Source: CAWUJK01 sp963922865 (lineage in GTDB: Bacteria; Patescibacteriota; Gracilibacteria; BD1-5; UBA6164). Taken from it: 20,019 nucleotides of DNA. A program made the position numbers and the translations under genes. Positions 1 through 8,010 of the stretch are shown here, one piece after another (the first letter of the stretch is position 1; each line of letters starts with the position of its first letter). Below the pieces are notes generated by a model. It did not search any database. It was not told the origin of the DNA and saw nothing but the letters and a program-made list of their open reading frames with translations. The stretch lies in NCBI GenBank assembly GCA_963922865.1, contig CAWUJK010000024.1, forward strand, positions 1 through 20,019, read 5' to 3'.

Positions 1-60
1 TTCTCTTGTTTTATTGTCTAAGACTTTTTCTTGATCAATATTTTTAATTGTTTCACCCAT
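1..60 (-). CDS. 5' end of an unrecognised gene (partial)
   Basis: The minus strand opens with ATG at 60 and reads MGETIKNIDQEKVLDNKTRE before leaving the window. An A-rich stretch with AAGG lies just upstream, and the ORF starts 16 bases after the stop of the minus-strand ORF at 77-238, so the two are probably co-transcribed. Twenty residues are too few to name a family. No TGA codon falls in this piece. Confidence 0.5.
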   Translation of the reverse strand, partial: MGETIKNIDQEKVLDNKTRE

Positions 61-76
61 CCTTTTTTTTTATATT

Positions 77-238
77 TTAATTATTTTTAAAAGAAGATAA
101 GTTCTCTTCAAGTTCTGATTCATCAACTTTTTTATCTATTATTTCTGAATATTTTATTGTTATTCAACTTAAACTTTTAATTTTTTCAACTATCTTTCAC
201 CAATAAAATATTATAGTTTTTATAAAATTTTTATTCAT
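77..238 (-). CDS. small hypothetical protein, 53 aa
   Basis: An ORF in code 25 runs from ATG at 238 to TAA at 77-79. It starts MNKNFIKTIIFYWGKIVEK and ends in an acidic tail (VDESELEENLSSFKNN). Two TGA codons (residues 14 and 25) are read as glycine. It has one of the better ribosome binding sites in the window (AAGGAGAG directly before ATG) and a clear promoter at 267-295. The N-terminal hydrophobic/aromatic stretch might touch a membrane, but I see no clear transmembrane segment. Family not recognised. It is the first gene of a probable minus-strand operon that continues out of the window. Confidence 0.6.
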
Positions 239-266
239 CTCTCCTTTTTTAGATTATACTTATAAT

Positions 267-295
267 ATTATAGCACTTAATAGATTTTTTTGCAA
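267..295 (-). promoter_or_regulatory. promoter for the minus-strand operon (77-238 and onwards)
   Basis: On the minus strand: -35 TTGCAA (290-295), 17-base spacer, -10 TATAAT (267-272), about 29 bases before the ATG at 238. It is divergent from the promoter at 328-355. Confidence 0.6.
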
Positions 296-327
296 AAGAT
301 ATTGTTTATTTTTTAACTATCAAGTAT

Positions 328-355
328 TTGCTTGTTTACAATTTGTAAATATAAT
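328..355 (+). promoter_or_regulatory. promoter of the kinase-polA pair with a palindrome in the spacer
   Basis: TTGCTT (328-333), 16-base spacer, TATAAT (350-355), 31 bases before the ATG at 387. The spacer holds a 15-base perfect dyad, TTTACAATTTGTAAA (335-349), exactly between the two boxes. That is a typical place for a repressor operator. The promoter call rests on consensus match; the operator role is inferred from position and symmetry only. Confidence 0.55.
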
Positions 356-386
356 AGATATATACTTAATTATTTAAAATTCAAAA

Positions 387-1331
387 ATGAAGAAAATAGT
401 TGTTTCAGGATCTACAGCTTATGATAACATAATGTATTCAAATACAAATCTAAAAGACCATATAGTTTGAAAAAAAATGTCAAATATAAATGTTTCTTAT
501 CTAGTCTCTAATCTATCAAAAGAAATATGATGAACCTGATTAAATATTTCTTATAATTTAGCCCTTTTATGAACCAAGTCTTTTTTATTTAGTTCAGTTT
601 GAAACGATTTTATTTTTTCTAGTTTTATTAAAAAAAATGTTAACCTTGATTATGTTAATATTTCAAAAAACAAACTTAGCTCTAGAAGTTATATAACAAC
701 TGATAATAAAACAAATCAAATAACAGCTTTTTTTCCTTGAGCTATGGAAGATAGCTCTGAAATATTAACATTTAGTTGAGATGATGTGAAATACTCTATT
801 GTTTCAGCAAATAATATAGATAGTATGAAAAAACATTTAGAACTTTTACACTCTAAGTGAATAAAAACGCTATTTGACCCATGACAACAAATTACACAAA
901 TGACAAAAAGTGATCTAGAATACTGTTTTTCTTACTCAAACTATATTATTTTAAATGAATATGAGTATGAAGTTATAAAAAAAATATCACAAAAAACAGA
1001 TTGAGATATGATAGCTAGTTTTGATTTTATGATTTTGACTTACTGACTTAGATGATCTAAAATTTTTGATAAAAATTATAACATAATAGAAGTTCATTGA
1101 ATTGAAAATCCAAATTTTGTTGATCCTACTTGAGCCTGAGATGCTTATAGAGCTTGACTTTTAAAAGGTTTAAACGACTGATATAGCTTAGAAAATTCAG
1201 CTAAAATGTGAGCTTTACTCTCTTCTTTATCAACCGAAAAATTTTGATCTCAAAATCACTCTATAAATTGGCAAGACTTTTTAATACTTTACAAAGAAAC
1301 TTTTTGAGAAAATTTAGATAAAAATATTTAA
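387..1331 (+). CDS. PfkB/ribokinase-family sugar or nucleoside kinase, 314 aa
   Basis: Member of the PfkB fold, which phosphorylates a sugar or nucleoside hydroxyl with ATP in the cytoplasm. The first family signature appears near residues 50-75 (GGTGLNISYNLALLGTKSF), followed by SSVGNDF. The second signature is near 250 (DPTGAGDAYRAGLLKG), with the catalytic Asp in GAGD. The N-terminus, VVSGSTAYDNIM, and the order of motifs resemble the adenosine-kinase-like subgroup common in archaea and CPR bacteria, but the substrate cannot be fixed from sequence. Most signature glycines are TGA codons, which is strong evidence for code 25. Length is normal (about 310 aa). No Shine-Dalgarno precedes the ATG. 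polA follows 18 bases later, so the two likely share the promoter at 328-355. Confidence 0.85.
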
Positions 1332-1349
1332 CAAAAACCTTAATAATTT

Positions 1350-2630
1350 ATGAAAAAAATATACTTAATAGACGCAAATAACTTTATCTATAGGATGTTT
1401 TATTGAGTTCCAGAATTTGTTACTAAAAAAGGAGAATATGTAAATGCTATTTTTGGTATAGCTAGATTTTTTTTAGAACAATTAACTAGAGAAAATCCAG
1501 ACTATATATTTTTTGTGAAAGATGCTAAAGGAAAAAACTTTAGACATGATTTAGACGAAAACTATAAAGCAACCAGAGATAAAATGCCAGATAATTTAAG
1601 AACTCAAATACCTATAATTGAAGATATGGTTAATAAAATGTGAGTACCAATAATACAAATACCATGATTTGAAGCTGATGATGTTATTTGAACACTTGCT
1701 AAAAAATATGAATGAAATCCTGGGTTTGAAATTGATATATTAACATGAGATAAAGATTTATATAGCTTAGTATCAAACAATATCTATATTTATGATACTA
1801 TGAAGAAGAAAAGATACTCAGTAAAAGAAACACAAGAAAAATTTTGAGTAAAACCAGCTATGATTATTGATTATTTATCTATAGTTTGAGACAAAGCTGA
1901 TAATATACCTTGAATTGATTGATTTTGACCTAAAAAAGCTATTAGTTTGATAAACTGAATTTGAACCATTGAATCTATTTATGAAATACTAGATGATTGA
2001 AATTTTGATAATTTAGATGATGAAATTAAAAAAATATTCAAATGAAAATCATTGGAAAAACTATCTAAATCTAGAGAAAATGCTTTTTTGTCAAAAAAAT
2101 TAGCTAGCATTGTTTTTAATGTAGAGTTAAAAAATTTTGATTTGAAAAACTACAAATTTAAACCAGAATTATACTTAAATGAAGATGTAAAAATTCTTTT
2201 TAGAGAATTAGAGTTTAATAGCTTATTGTGAGAAGAAGCGCCAAAATTAAAAAAATGGTCTGATTTATGATTGCAAGTAAAAATAATATGAGATGATTTG
2301 AAACTAGAAAAACTTTTTAGTAGAATAAAAAATTACAAAAAAATAGTTCTTGATACAGAAACAACATCACTTAATACAATGATAGCAAAACTTGTTTGAA
2401 TTAGTATTTATTTGGATGATGATAATATATTTTACATCAATAGAATGCATAACTTTTCAAAAGTATCTGATGAAAAACTAAAAAAATTCTTAAAAAAGCT
2501 TTTTGATTTAGAAATACTTATTGTTGGACACAATATAAAATATGATTTGAAAATAATAGAAATATTTTTATCAAGCAGTAATATTTCTGATAAACAAGAC
2601 GATATTTGACAAATGAATTTAAATTTTTAA
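1350..2630 (+). CDS. polA: DNA polymerase I N-terminal part: 5' nuclease plus truncated 3'-5' exonuclease, 426 aa
   Basis: The first ~290 residues form a complete FEN-like 5'-3' exonuclease domain. It shows the metal-binding motifs LIDANNFIYR (D8), FEADDVIGTL (D110, D111), TGDKDLYSL (D134, D136) and VGDKADNIPGIDGFGPKKA, the last including the helix-hairpin-helix region. A DnaQ-like proofreading domain then begins: Exo I is DTETTSL (D335, E337) and Exo II is GHNIKYDL (D399). The ORF ends at TAA 27 residues later, before Exo III, and the whole polymerase domain (about 450-500 residues) is missing. Nothing polymerase-like follows in any frame; a strong hairpin sits directly after the stop. It could be a gene remnant, a split polA with the polymerase encoded elsewhere, or a stand-alone 5' nuclease for primer removal. 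The 5' nuclease domain looks intact and functional. Confidence 0.85.
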
Positions 2631-2638
2631 ACGATTAG

Positions 2639-2675
2639 CAATACTTTTTTATTGTTTTTCAATAAAAAAGTATTG
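2639..2675 (+). terminator. hairpin terminator after polA
   Basis: A perfect 16-bp inverted repeat (CAATACTTTTTTATTG and its complement) with a TTTTT loop begins 8 bases after the polA stop. The 3' side carries A-runs rather than a T-run, so it is a weaker textbook match on the plus strand, but its placement between two transcription units supports the role. Confidence 0.6.
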
Positions 2676-2700
2676 ACAAACATTAATTAAAGAATAATAT
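2673..2700 (+). promoter_or_regulatory. promoter of the DUF2975-HTH pair
   Basis: TTGACA (2673-2678), 16-base spacer, TAATAT (2695-2700), about 40 bases before the ATG at 2741. The -35 box overlaps the last bases of the preceding hairpin. Confidence 0.65.
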
Positions 2701-2740
2701 GTGCTTGTCCCATATTTTTTATTTTTTAATTTTTATTTTT

Positions 2741-3202
2741 ATGGAACGTTTAAAAAGTAGTAAGTCATTAAAAATTTTATTTATTTTTAATGAAATATCA
2801 TGGTATTTGGTTTGGCTTTGAGTATTAATGTTAGTTTTGATATTTTTTGTTGGTATATTTTTTCCAAATGAAGTTTTTTTAGAATGAGATTTTTTATTTT
2901 CTCCTTTAGAATTTTTTTTAACACTTCTTTCTCTTTTTATATTGATAATAATTATTTCATACTTTCGTAAATTATTTAATACTTTAAAACAATGAAAAGT
3001 ATTTGTTGATTCAAATGTTACCCTACTTCAAAGAATCGCATATTTATCAATAATTTTGTCTATAACTAGTATTGATTTCTCAGATTTGGAAACATTACTT
3101 TATTCAGCAGATATAATATTTTATTCACTATTGATATTGGTATTTTCAATAATCTTTAAATACTGAGTGGAAATGAAAAATGATAATAATTTAACTATTT
3201 AA
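2741..3202 (+). CDS. DUF2975-type membrane protein, 153 aa
   Basis: A small integral membrane protein with four hydrophobic segments: roughly residues 21-43 (WYLVWLGVLMLVLIFFVG), 60-82, 102-115 and 127-145. This layout, the length and above all the YozG-like HTH gene starting 9 bases after its stop match the DUF2975/YoaS family, whose molecular function is unknown. The HTH partner in such pairs is presumed to control the pair. TGA is read as Gly four times. No Shine-Dalgarno; the ATG follows a T/A-rich leader. The family assignment rests more on topology and neighbour than on a diagnostic motif. Confidence 0.65.
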
Positions 3203-3211
3203 TATACTGAA

Positions 3212-3412
3212 ATGATTAAAATAAATTTAGATATACTTCTTGTTAAAAGAAAAATGAAACTTACTGATTTGGCAGAAAAAGTAGGTATCACTATGGCAAA
3301 TTTGTCAATTTTGAAACAAGATAAAGCCAAAGCTATTAGGTTTTCTACACTGAATTCTATTTGTGAAGCTCTTGAATGTGACCCATGAGATATTATTAAG
3401 TATGTTGATTAA
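3212..3412 (+). CDS. YozG-like Cro/C1 (XRE) family HTH regulator, 66 aa
   Basis: A single-domain DNA-binding protein of the minimal XRE type. After MIKINLDILLVKRKMKLTDL come the helix-turn-helix pair (LAEKVGITMANLSILKQ, about residues 20-36) and the characteristic tail FSTLNSICEALECDPGDII. This tail pattern is typical of the small regulators paired with DUF2975 membrane proteins, and the upstream gene at 2741 is such a protein. The two are almost certainly one operon with likely autoregulation. The Gly before DII is a TGA codon, matching the conserved PGD of the family. Confidence 0.88.
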
Positions 3413-3489
3413 TTTTATGATATTTTATTTTTAATTTGTATTTTGTTTGTTTTTGTTTTTTTGCTGTATATTTTTGAAAACTAAAAAGT

Positions 3490-3522
3490 TTGACAGATTA
3501 ACTTAAATTTTTAGACTATAAT
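3490..3522 (+). promoter_or_regulatory. candidate promoter for htpX in the 3413-3603 gap
   Basis: TTGACA at 3490-3495 is followed by TAGACT at a 16-base spacing (3512-3517) and, overlapping it, a perfect TATAAT at 21 bases (3517-3522). The first pair has the better spacing, the second the better -10. The rest of this 191-base gap is T-rich and holds no convincing gene; a 13-codon ORF at 3532-3573 is not supported by anything else. Confidence 0.45.
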
Positions 3523-3603
3523 TCATATTTTGATGAAAATACCTCCTAGTTTAAAAAAATTATATAGATTTTAAAACATTTTATTTAATTAATTTATAAA
3601 AAC

Positions 3604-4503
3604 ATGTTTAAAACAATTGGTTTATGGGCTTTAATGAATATATCCATAATTATAGTTATAACTATTATACTTGCTATATTATCACACTTTTTTGGTATAA
3701 AATTAGATTCATATTGACAAAATTATTTGTCAATATGAATTTATGCAGCAGTAATATGATTTACATGATCTTTTATTAGTCTTGCCTTATCAAAATGGAT
3801 GGCAAAAAAAACTTATGATATAACTTTAATAAATGATTCAAATGAATCTAAACTAGATGATAAAGAAAGATTGGTTTATGCTACAGTAATTAGCTTAGCT
3901 AGACAACATTGAATAAAAATACCTGAAGTTGGTATATACAAAGACTCTGAACCAAACGCATTTGCCACATGACCATCTAAAAATAATAGTTTGGTTGCAG
4001 TTTCTACGGGTCTTTTATCAAGTATGGATAAAAATGCTATAGAATGAGTAGTTGCTCATGAGATGGCACATATACTTAATGGAGACATGATTACTATGAC
4101 TTTATTGCAATGAGTACTAAATACTTTTGTTATATTTTTTGCTAGAATTGTAGCAAACTTACTTGATAACTATACTGAGGGGAAGTTATGAGTTTTATGA
4201 TATTTTGTAGTATATATACTGCTTCAAATACTTTTTGGGCTTTTAGCTTCAATTATAGCGATGAAGTTTTCTAGATATAGGGAATATAAAGCAGATGCTT
4301 GAAGTGCTAGATATGTGTGAAAAGAGAAAATGATAGCATGACTAGAAGCATTAAAGAAAATAGAAAATATGTATTCTCTAGATAAATCTAGTTTTGGAGC
4401 TATGAAAATATCAAATAGAAAAAAATGATGAATTATGCAACTTTTTTCTTCTCATCCAGATTTAGATGATAGAATAAAGGCTTTGGAAGAACTGAGAGTT
4501 TAA
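3604..4503 (+). CDS. htpX: HtpX-family membrane zinc metalloprotease, 299 aa
   Basis: An M48-family protease of the cytoplasmic membrane that degrades misfolded membrane proteins. Two N-terminal transmembrane segments (about 9-27 and 40-60) precede the catalytic part. The zinc site is VVAHEMAHILNGDM, with H152 and H156 as ligands and E153 as the catalytic base. The third ligand is E227 in FSRYREYKADAGSARY, the second HtpX signature. Two further hydrophobic segments lie between the two motifs, as usual. SSHPDLDDRIKAL near the C-terminus is also conserved. Length is normal (about 285-300). In other bacteria htpX responds to envelope or heat stress; no such operator is recognisable here. Confidence 0.93.
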
Positions 4504-4609
4504 TTATTTTAAAAGGATAATTTTATTTATTTAGCTTGTAATAATTTTTAACTAAACTATTATAACCTTTTATTCTTTTTGATTTTAAAGTCTTATCTAT
4601 AATTGAGTT

Positions 4610-5425
4610 ATGAAAAAATTATTTATAATATTGTTGTTATTTTGATTTTTAGTACAAAATACTTCATCACATTATGAGCATGGAGTAACAAAACAAGAAG
4701 ATATTAATATTGTTAATAATATTAATGATATTTTTGTTTCAAAAATAGAAAAATGAGAATCAGCAAAAAAATTGTTAAAACAAATAAAAAAATATAAAAC
4801 TACTGCAAAGAAAAAACATTTAGAAAATTCATATGAAATTATAAGTTTTTATCAATCTAGAAATTTTAAAATTTTAAATGTTTTGGAAAAAAGATTAACT
4901 CAATTTATAGCTCAACAAGCACCATTCATATTAAAAGTATTCCAAGATTGAAAAGAGCTAAAGATAATAGATGGTGTAGTTTCACTAAAAAGAAAAGAGT
5001 TTGATTTAGTTTTTGAAACAGATATAGATACATATATCATGGTAAATGCATCTTTTGAAGATTATTTATATAAAAATGCTATCTCTCAAAAAACTCTTCA
5101 TTTAAATGAATGAAAATATCCTTTTGTTTCTTGAAAAGGTTATGCTGATACTCCTTTTAATTTCAATAATAGAATTATTATTGGTAATGGTTTTAATTAT
5201 TGGTTTAGAGATAGGTATAATAAAACAGAAATAAAACCACAAAGATTAATATGAACAAGAACTATTGGCAAAGTTTTAATTTCTGATTATCCTTTGCCAG
5301 TTGTTGAAAAAAATATATCAGAAATAGATTATTTAAATCTTGTATTTTTATTATCAATAAATAAATCAAATTATGATATTGTTGAATTACAAAGAAAAGC
5401 TTTAAAAATTAAGTTTGAAAATTAG
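4610..5425 (+). CDS. secreted hypothetical protein, 271 aa
   Basis: The start (MKKLFIILLLFGFLVQNTSS) is a clear Sec signal peptide, with the TGA codon read as Gly inside the hydrophobic core. The mature part begins with a lysine- and asparagine-rich helical stretch to about residue 100. A more globular part follows with many aromatic residues (for example NRIIIGNGFNYWFRDRYN near 205) and then RTIGKVLISDYPLPVVEKN. I recognise no domain or catalytic motif. A TATAAT at 4598-4603, just before the start codon, is the only promoter hint and has no good -35. It lies 106 bases after htpX and 19 bases before the next ORF, with which it may be co-transcribed. Confidence 0.7.
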
Positions 5426-5444
5426 ATTTGGAATTATTAAAAAT

Positions 5445-6779
5445 ATGTGAAATAATACTCTAGAAAATCTTGAGCTAAAATTAATAAATACAAAATTAGA
5501 AAATTCTGAAAATCTTGATAAAATTGAAAAATACTATCAAGAAGAATATTGAGTTTTTTTAGATGAAATTTTTCAAAACAGTAACTTATGATTTAAAAGA
5601 TTTGTTTGAGTTGATTTTCAGTTAAATAAGCTTAATAATAATGAAGCTAATAATCATGAGTTATTTAAAAATTCATTTAAAAAAGCTATACAAATTTTGC
5701 CAATAGATAAAAACAAAAAATTATTTTTTGAAACTAGTCTTACAAATTTATTAGAAAATAAAAATACAATAGAAAAGATATTTTTAAAAAATAAACTAAT
5801 AAATATAAACCACAATTTTCCTATTTTGGAAAGCTTGAAAAATTTAGAATTTTTAAATGAAAATGATTTATTAAAAGTATCATTAGAATTTAAACAAAAA
5901 AATGATTTTATAGATGCTATTTGAGTTTTATCCAATGATAAAAAAGATTTAATAAAAAAACATTATTATGAACTAAATAATACTAAAAAACAAGATAGAA
6001 TAAAAAACTTTGAAAATGATTTTTCTTCAGAAATAAAAAACTCAAAAAATATTACCTTTTACCCTAAAGTTCTTAATTTTATATGAAAAAACTATTTTAA
6101 ACTTAGATTAAAAAATAAAATAGAAACTAAAAAACAAGCATTAAGAAGAGTTTTTAAGATAGTTTTTTTGAAACTCTATAGATTAAAAAATAGTTGAATA
6201 GATATTAAAAATATCATAAATAAGATAGATAATTTGCATGATCTAGAGTCAATGCTTAATTTAGTTTTAAAATTTTTTGAACAATTAAAACAAAATCCAA
6301 ATTTACAAAAAGACTATATTGTATCTGATGAGGTTGATGAATTAGAAGAGATTTATACTGATGCAGAAGAAAATAAAGATAAAACCCTTTTTTTAGAAGA
6401 AAAAACTATAAAAGCTAACAAATTATTAGAAAAATGAGAGAAATACCTTAATAAGCAAAACCTAGATACGCTTTTGGATGAAAATATAGACTTGGTAGGG
6501 GATAACTTTGTAAATAGAAATAAAATTGATATTGATGAATGAATTAAAGCAAACTCTTTACAATATGAAGAAATTAATGAAAATGAGCAAGACAGTGAAG
6601 AAAAAATAAATTTAGAAGAATATATAGAAAAATTAAAACTAGAATTTGAAATTTTAGAAAAAAAGAAAAATAAATTATTCCTAGACTGAGATTATGATAA
6701 GATTGATGATATAAATGAACAAATTAGTCTTTTAATTATAAAACTTGAAAAAATTTCAAAAATTATTTGAGACTTATAA
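5445..6779 (+). CDS. large charged hypothetical protein, 444 aa
   Basis: In code 25 the frame is open from ATG at 5445 (second codon TGA, Gly) to TAA at 6777-6779. The standard code would see only fragments. The protein is very rich in Lys, Asn, Glu, Leu and Ile, has no signal peptide and no transmembrane segment, and looks mostly helical. An acidic stretch (DEVDELEEIYTDAEENKDK) lies near 290-310, and a coiled-coil-like C-terminus runs from about 385 to the end (EEYIEKLKLEFEILEKKKNK). A basic segment near 225-245 (KNKIETKKQALRRVFK) could bind nucleic acid, but that is a guess. Family unknown. It begins 19 bases after the secreted protein gene and ends in a strong palindrome. Confidence 0.75.
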
Positions 6780-6804
6780 AATTAAATTTTTAAAATTTAA
6801 TTTT
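6778..6804 (+). terminator. AT-only palindrome after the 5445-6779 gene
   Basis: Two 13-base arms (AAAATTAAATTTT and its exact complement) flank one T, so the whole is a 27-base palindrome overlapping the stop codon. Position and a closing TTTT favour a terminator, though the stem has no G/C pair. Confidence 0.5.
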
Positions 6805-6829
6805 ACAATATTAATCAATACAATATAAT
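6802..6829 (+). promoter_or_regulatory. promoter of the SLH gene
   Basis: TTTACA (6802-6807), 16-base spacer, TATAAT (6824-6829). Just downstream, AAGGAG (6843-6848) is the best Shine-Dalgarno match in the region but lies 24 bases before the ATG at 6873, too far for a normal site. It may be coincidental. Confidence 0.55.
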
Positions 6830-6872
6830 TATCAGTACAAATAAGGAGAAATTTTATTAATTATTATAATAT

Positions 6873-7496
6873 ATGAAGAAATTAGCTATATTTTTATTTG
6901 TTTTATGATTTTTATTTTCAAATACATTTGCTTACACATCTTTAGAACTTGATGCTGCTAATAATCTAGCAAAAAAATGAATAATAAAAAACAATTCCTC
7001 TAACCCAAACTTATATAATCTAGATAAACCAGTTTTAAGACAAGAAATCGGTCTTATTTCTAGAAGAGTATCTTGAGTGGCTGAAAACAGTAGTTGTAAA
7101 AATATTTTTAAAGATGTTAGTTCAACAAAACCTAATGATTGGGTTTGTAAAAATATAGAAGCTTTAGTTGAAAACAAATTGATTTCAGCTAACGAATTTT
7201 TTAATCCAGAAAGAAATATATCTAAATCAGAAGCTTTAATAATGTTTATAAAATCAATAGGTTTTATAGATTTTGAGATAGATGAAAAGTCAGAAAAAAA
7301 TTGGCAGTAGCAAGTTGTAGAATTTGCAGTAAAAAACTGAGTGGTTGAAAATTTTAGTGATTATAATACCCAAGCAAAAAGATGATGGATATTCAAAGTA
7401 GCTGACTTTTCTATAAAAATAAAGCAAGAAAGAATTAAAGCATGAACTTGGTATAAAAAAGATTCTAAAAAATACTCAGATGAAGCAGGTTTATAA
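6873..7496 (+). pseudogene. SLH-domain-like secreted protein interrupted by an in-frame TAG
   Basis: The protein begins with a signal peptide (MKKLAIFLFVLGFLFSNTFA). SLH-like repeats with the pattern of small Gracilibacteria/Absconditabacteria surface proteins follow: LDAANNLAKKGII, then NDWVCKNIEALVENKLI and NPERNISKSEALIMFIKS. At codon 146 (7308-7310) the frame meets TAG. The same frame then continues for 61 codons in clear SLH style (QVVEFAVKNGVV, then QAKRGWIFKVADFS) to TAA at 7494-7496. In the expected pattern this position is Glu, Gln or Lys, so one substitution (GAG, CAG or AAG to TAG) explains it. TAG is an ordinary stop for four other genes here. It is therefore most likely a recent nonsense allele giving a 145-residue product; a sequencing error or suppression is possible. 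Confidence 0.7.
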
Positions 7497-7531
7497 ACAT
7501 AAAAAATATTAGTCTTGAATAACCTATATAA

Positions 7532-7801
7532 ATGCAAAACGAAAATTTATTAAAAAATTATAGAGAACAAATAAGTTCACTAGATCAAGAAATAATATAT
7601 CTTTTGTCTAGAAGATTTACTATTGCAAATGAGATTTGAAAAATAAAAAAACAAGAATCTATGGATGTTTTACAGCAAAATAGATATAAAAAACTTTTAG
7701 AAAATAATATAGAAAAAGCTCTAGAGTTTTGACTTACAAAAGAATTAATACAAGATTTATGGGATATAATACATAAAGAAAGTCTAAGAATACAAAAATA
7801 A
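7532..7801 (+). CDS. chorismate mutase, AroQ type, 89 aa
   Basis: A one-domain, all-helical protein of the AroQ fold, which rearranges chorismate to prephenate on the way to Phe and Tyr. The N-terminal helix has the signature LDQEIIYLLSRRFTIANEIGKIKK (near 18-40), carrying the active-site Arg and Lys. RYKKLLENN and a C-terminal helix, LWDIIHKESLRIQK, follow. Length matches a stand-alone AroQ domain (85-95 aa); no prephenate dehydratase or dehydrogenase is fused. It starts 35 bases after the SLH gene and is followed at once by the leuA promoter. No other shikimate-pathway gene is in the window, so its role in a probably host-dependent cell is unclear. Confidence 0.85.
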
Positions 7802-7802
7802 A

Positions 7803-7830
7803 TTGACAAGATATTTTTTATGTTTATATT
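7803..7830 (+). promoter_or_regulatory. promoter of the leuA leader
   Basis: TTGACA (7803-7808), 16-base spacer, TATATT (7825-7830). It starts right after the chorismate mutase stop. Transcription would begin near 7837, some 25 bases before the leader-peptide ATG. Confidence 0.7.
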
Positions 7831-7862
7831 TACCATTGATTATATGTTTATAATTTTGAATT

Positions 7863-7913
7863 ATGAAAATAATTTTTAGCTCATTTTTATTATTACTTTT
7901 AGGGAAATCCTAA
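7863..7913 (+). CDS. leucine-rich leader peptide of the leuA attenuator, 16 aa
   Basis: The ORF reads MKIIFSSFLLLLLGKS and stops at TAA. Five consecutive codons (TTA TTA TTA CTT TTA, 7887-7901) are leucine, directly upstream of a 2-isopropylmalate synthase gene. This is the layout of the leuL leader peptides of proteobacteria, where a ribosome stalling at Leu codons for lack of charged tRNA-Leu controls transcription. The stop codon lies inside RNA segment 2 of the attenuator (7908-7916). A ribosome that finishes the peptide would therefore mask that segment, while one stalled on the Leu run leaves it free. Four of the five Leu codons are TTA, so control may depend mainly on one tRNA-Leu. Confidence 0.85.
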   Translation: MKIIFSSFLLLLLGKS

Positions 7914-7992
7914 GAGCTATTTTAAGACGAATTAAAAATTAAAACCATAATTTAAACTCTTAGGAAAAATAATTTTTTCTTAAGAGTTTTTT
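7908..7992 (+). promoter_or_regulatory. transcription attenuator of leuA with alternative hairpins
   Basis: Two exclusive pairings are visible. Antiterminator: TCCTAAGAG (7908-7916) with CTCTTAGGA (7957-7965), nine perfect pairs. Terminator: 7954-7969 with 7974-7989, sixteen pairs including one G-U, loop of four, ending in TTTTTT (7987-7992). Segment 7957-7965 is shared, so only one can form. High leucine lets the ribosome cover segment 2 and the terminator forms; stalling lets the antiterminator form. leuA starts 18 bases after the T-run. The structure is read directly; the regulatory logic follows the known trp/leu attenuators. Confidence 0.85.
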
Positions 7993-8010
7993 ATTTGTTA
8001 AAAATTAGCT

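Noticed and set aside
3532..3573. 13-codon ORF (MKIPPSLKKLYRF) before htpX as a leader peptide
   Set aside because: It has no codon bias pointing to an amino acid, no alternative hairpins and no ribosome binding site.
6843..6848. AAGGAG as ribosome binding site of the SLH gene
   Set aside because: It is 24 bases from the only plausible ATG, and no start codon lies at a usable distance.
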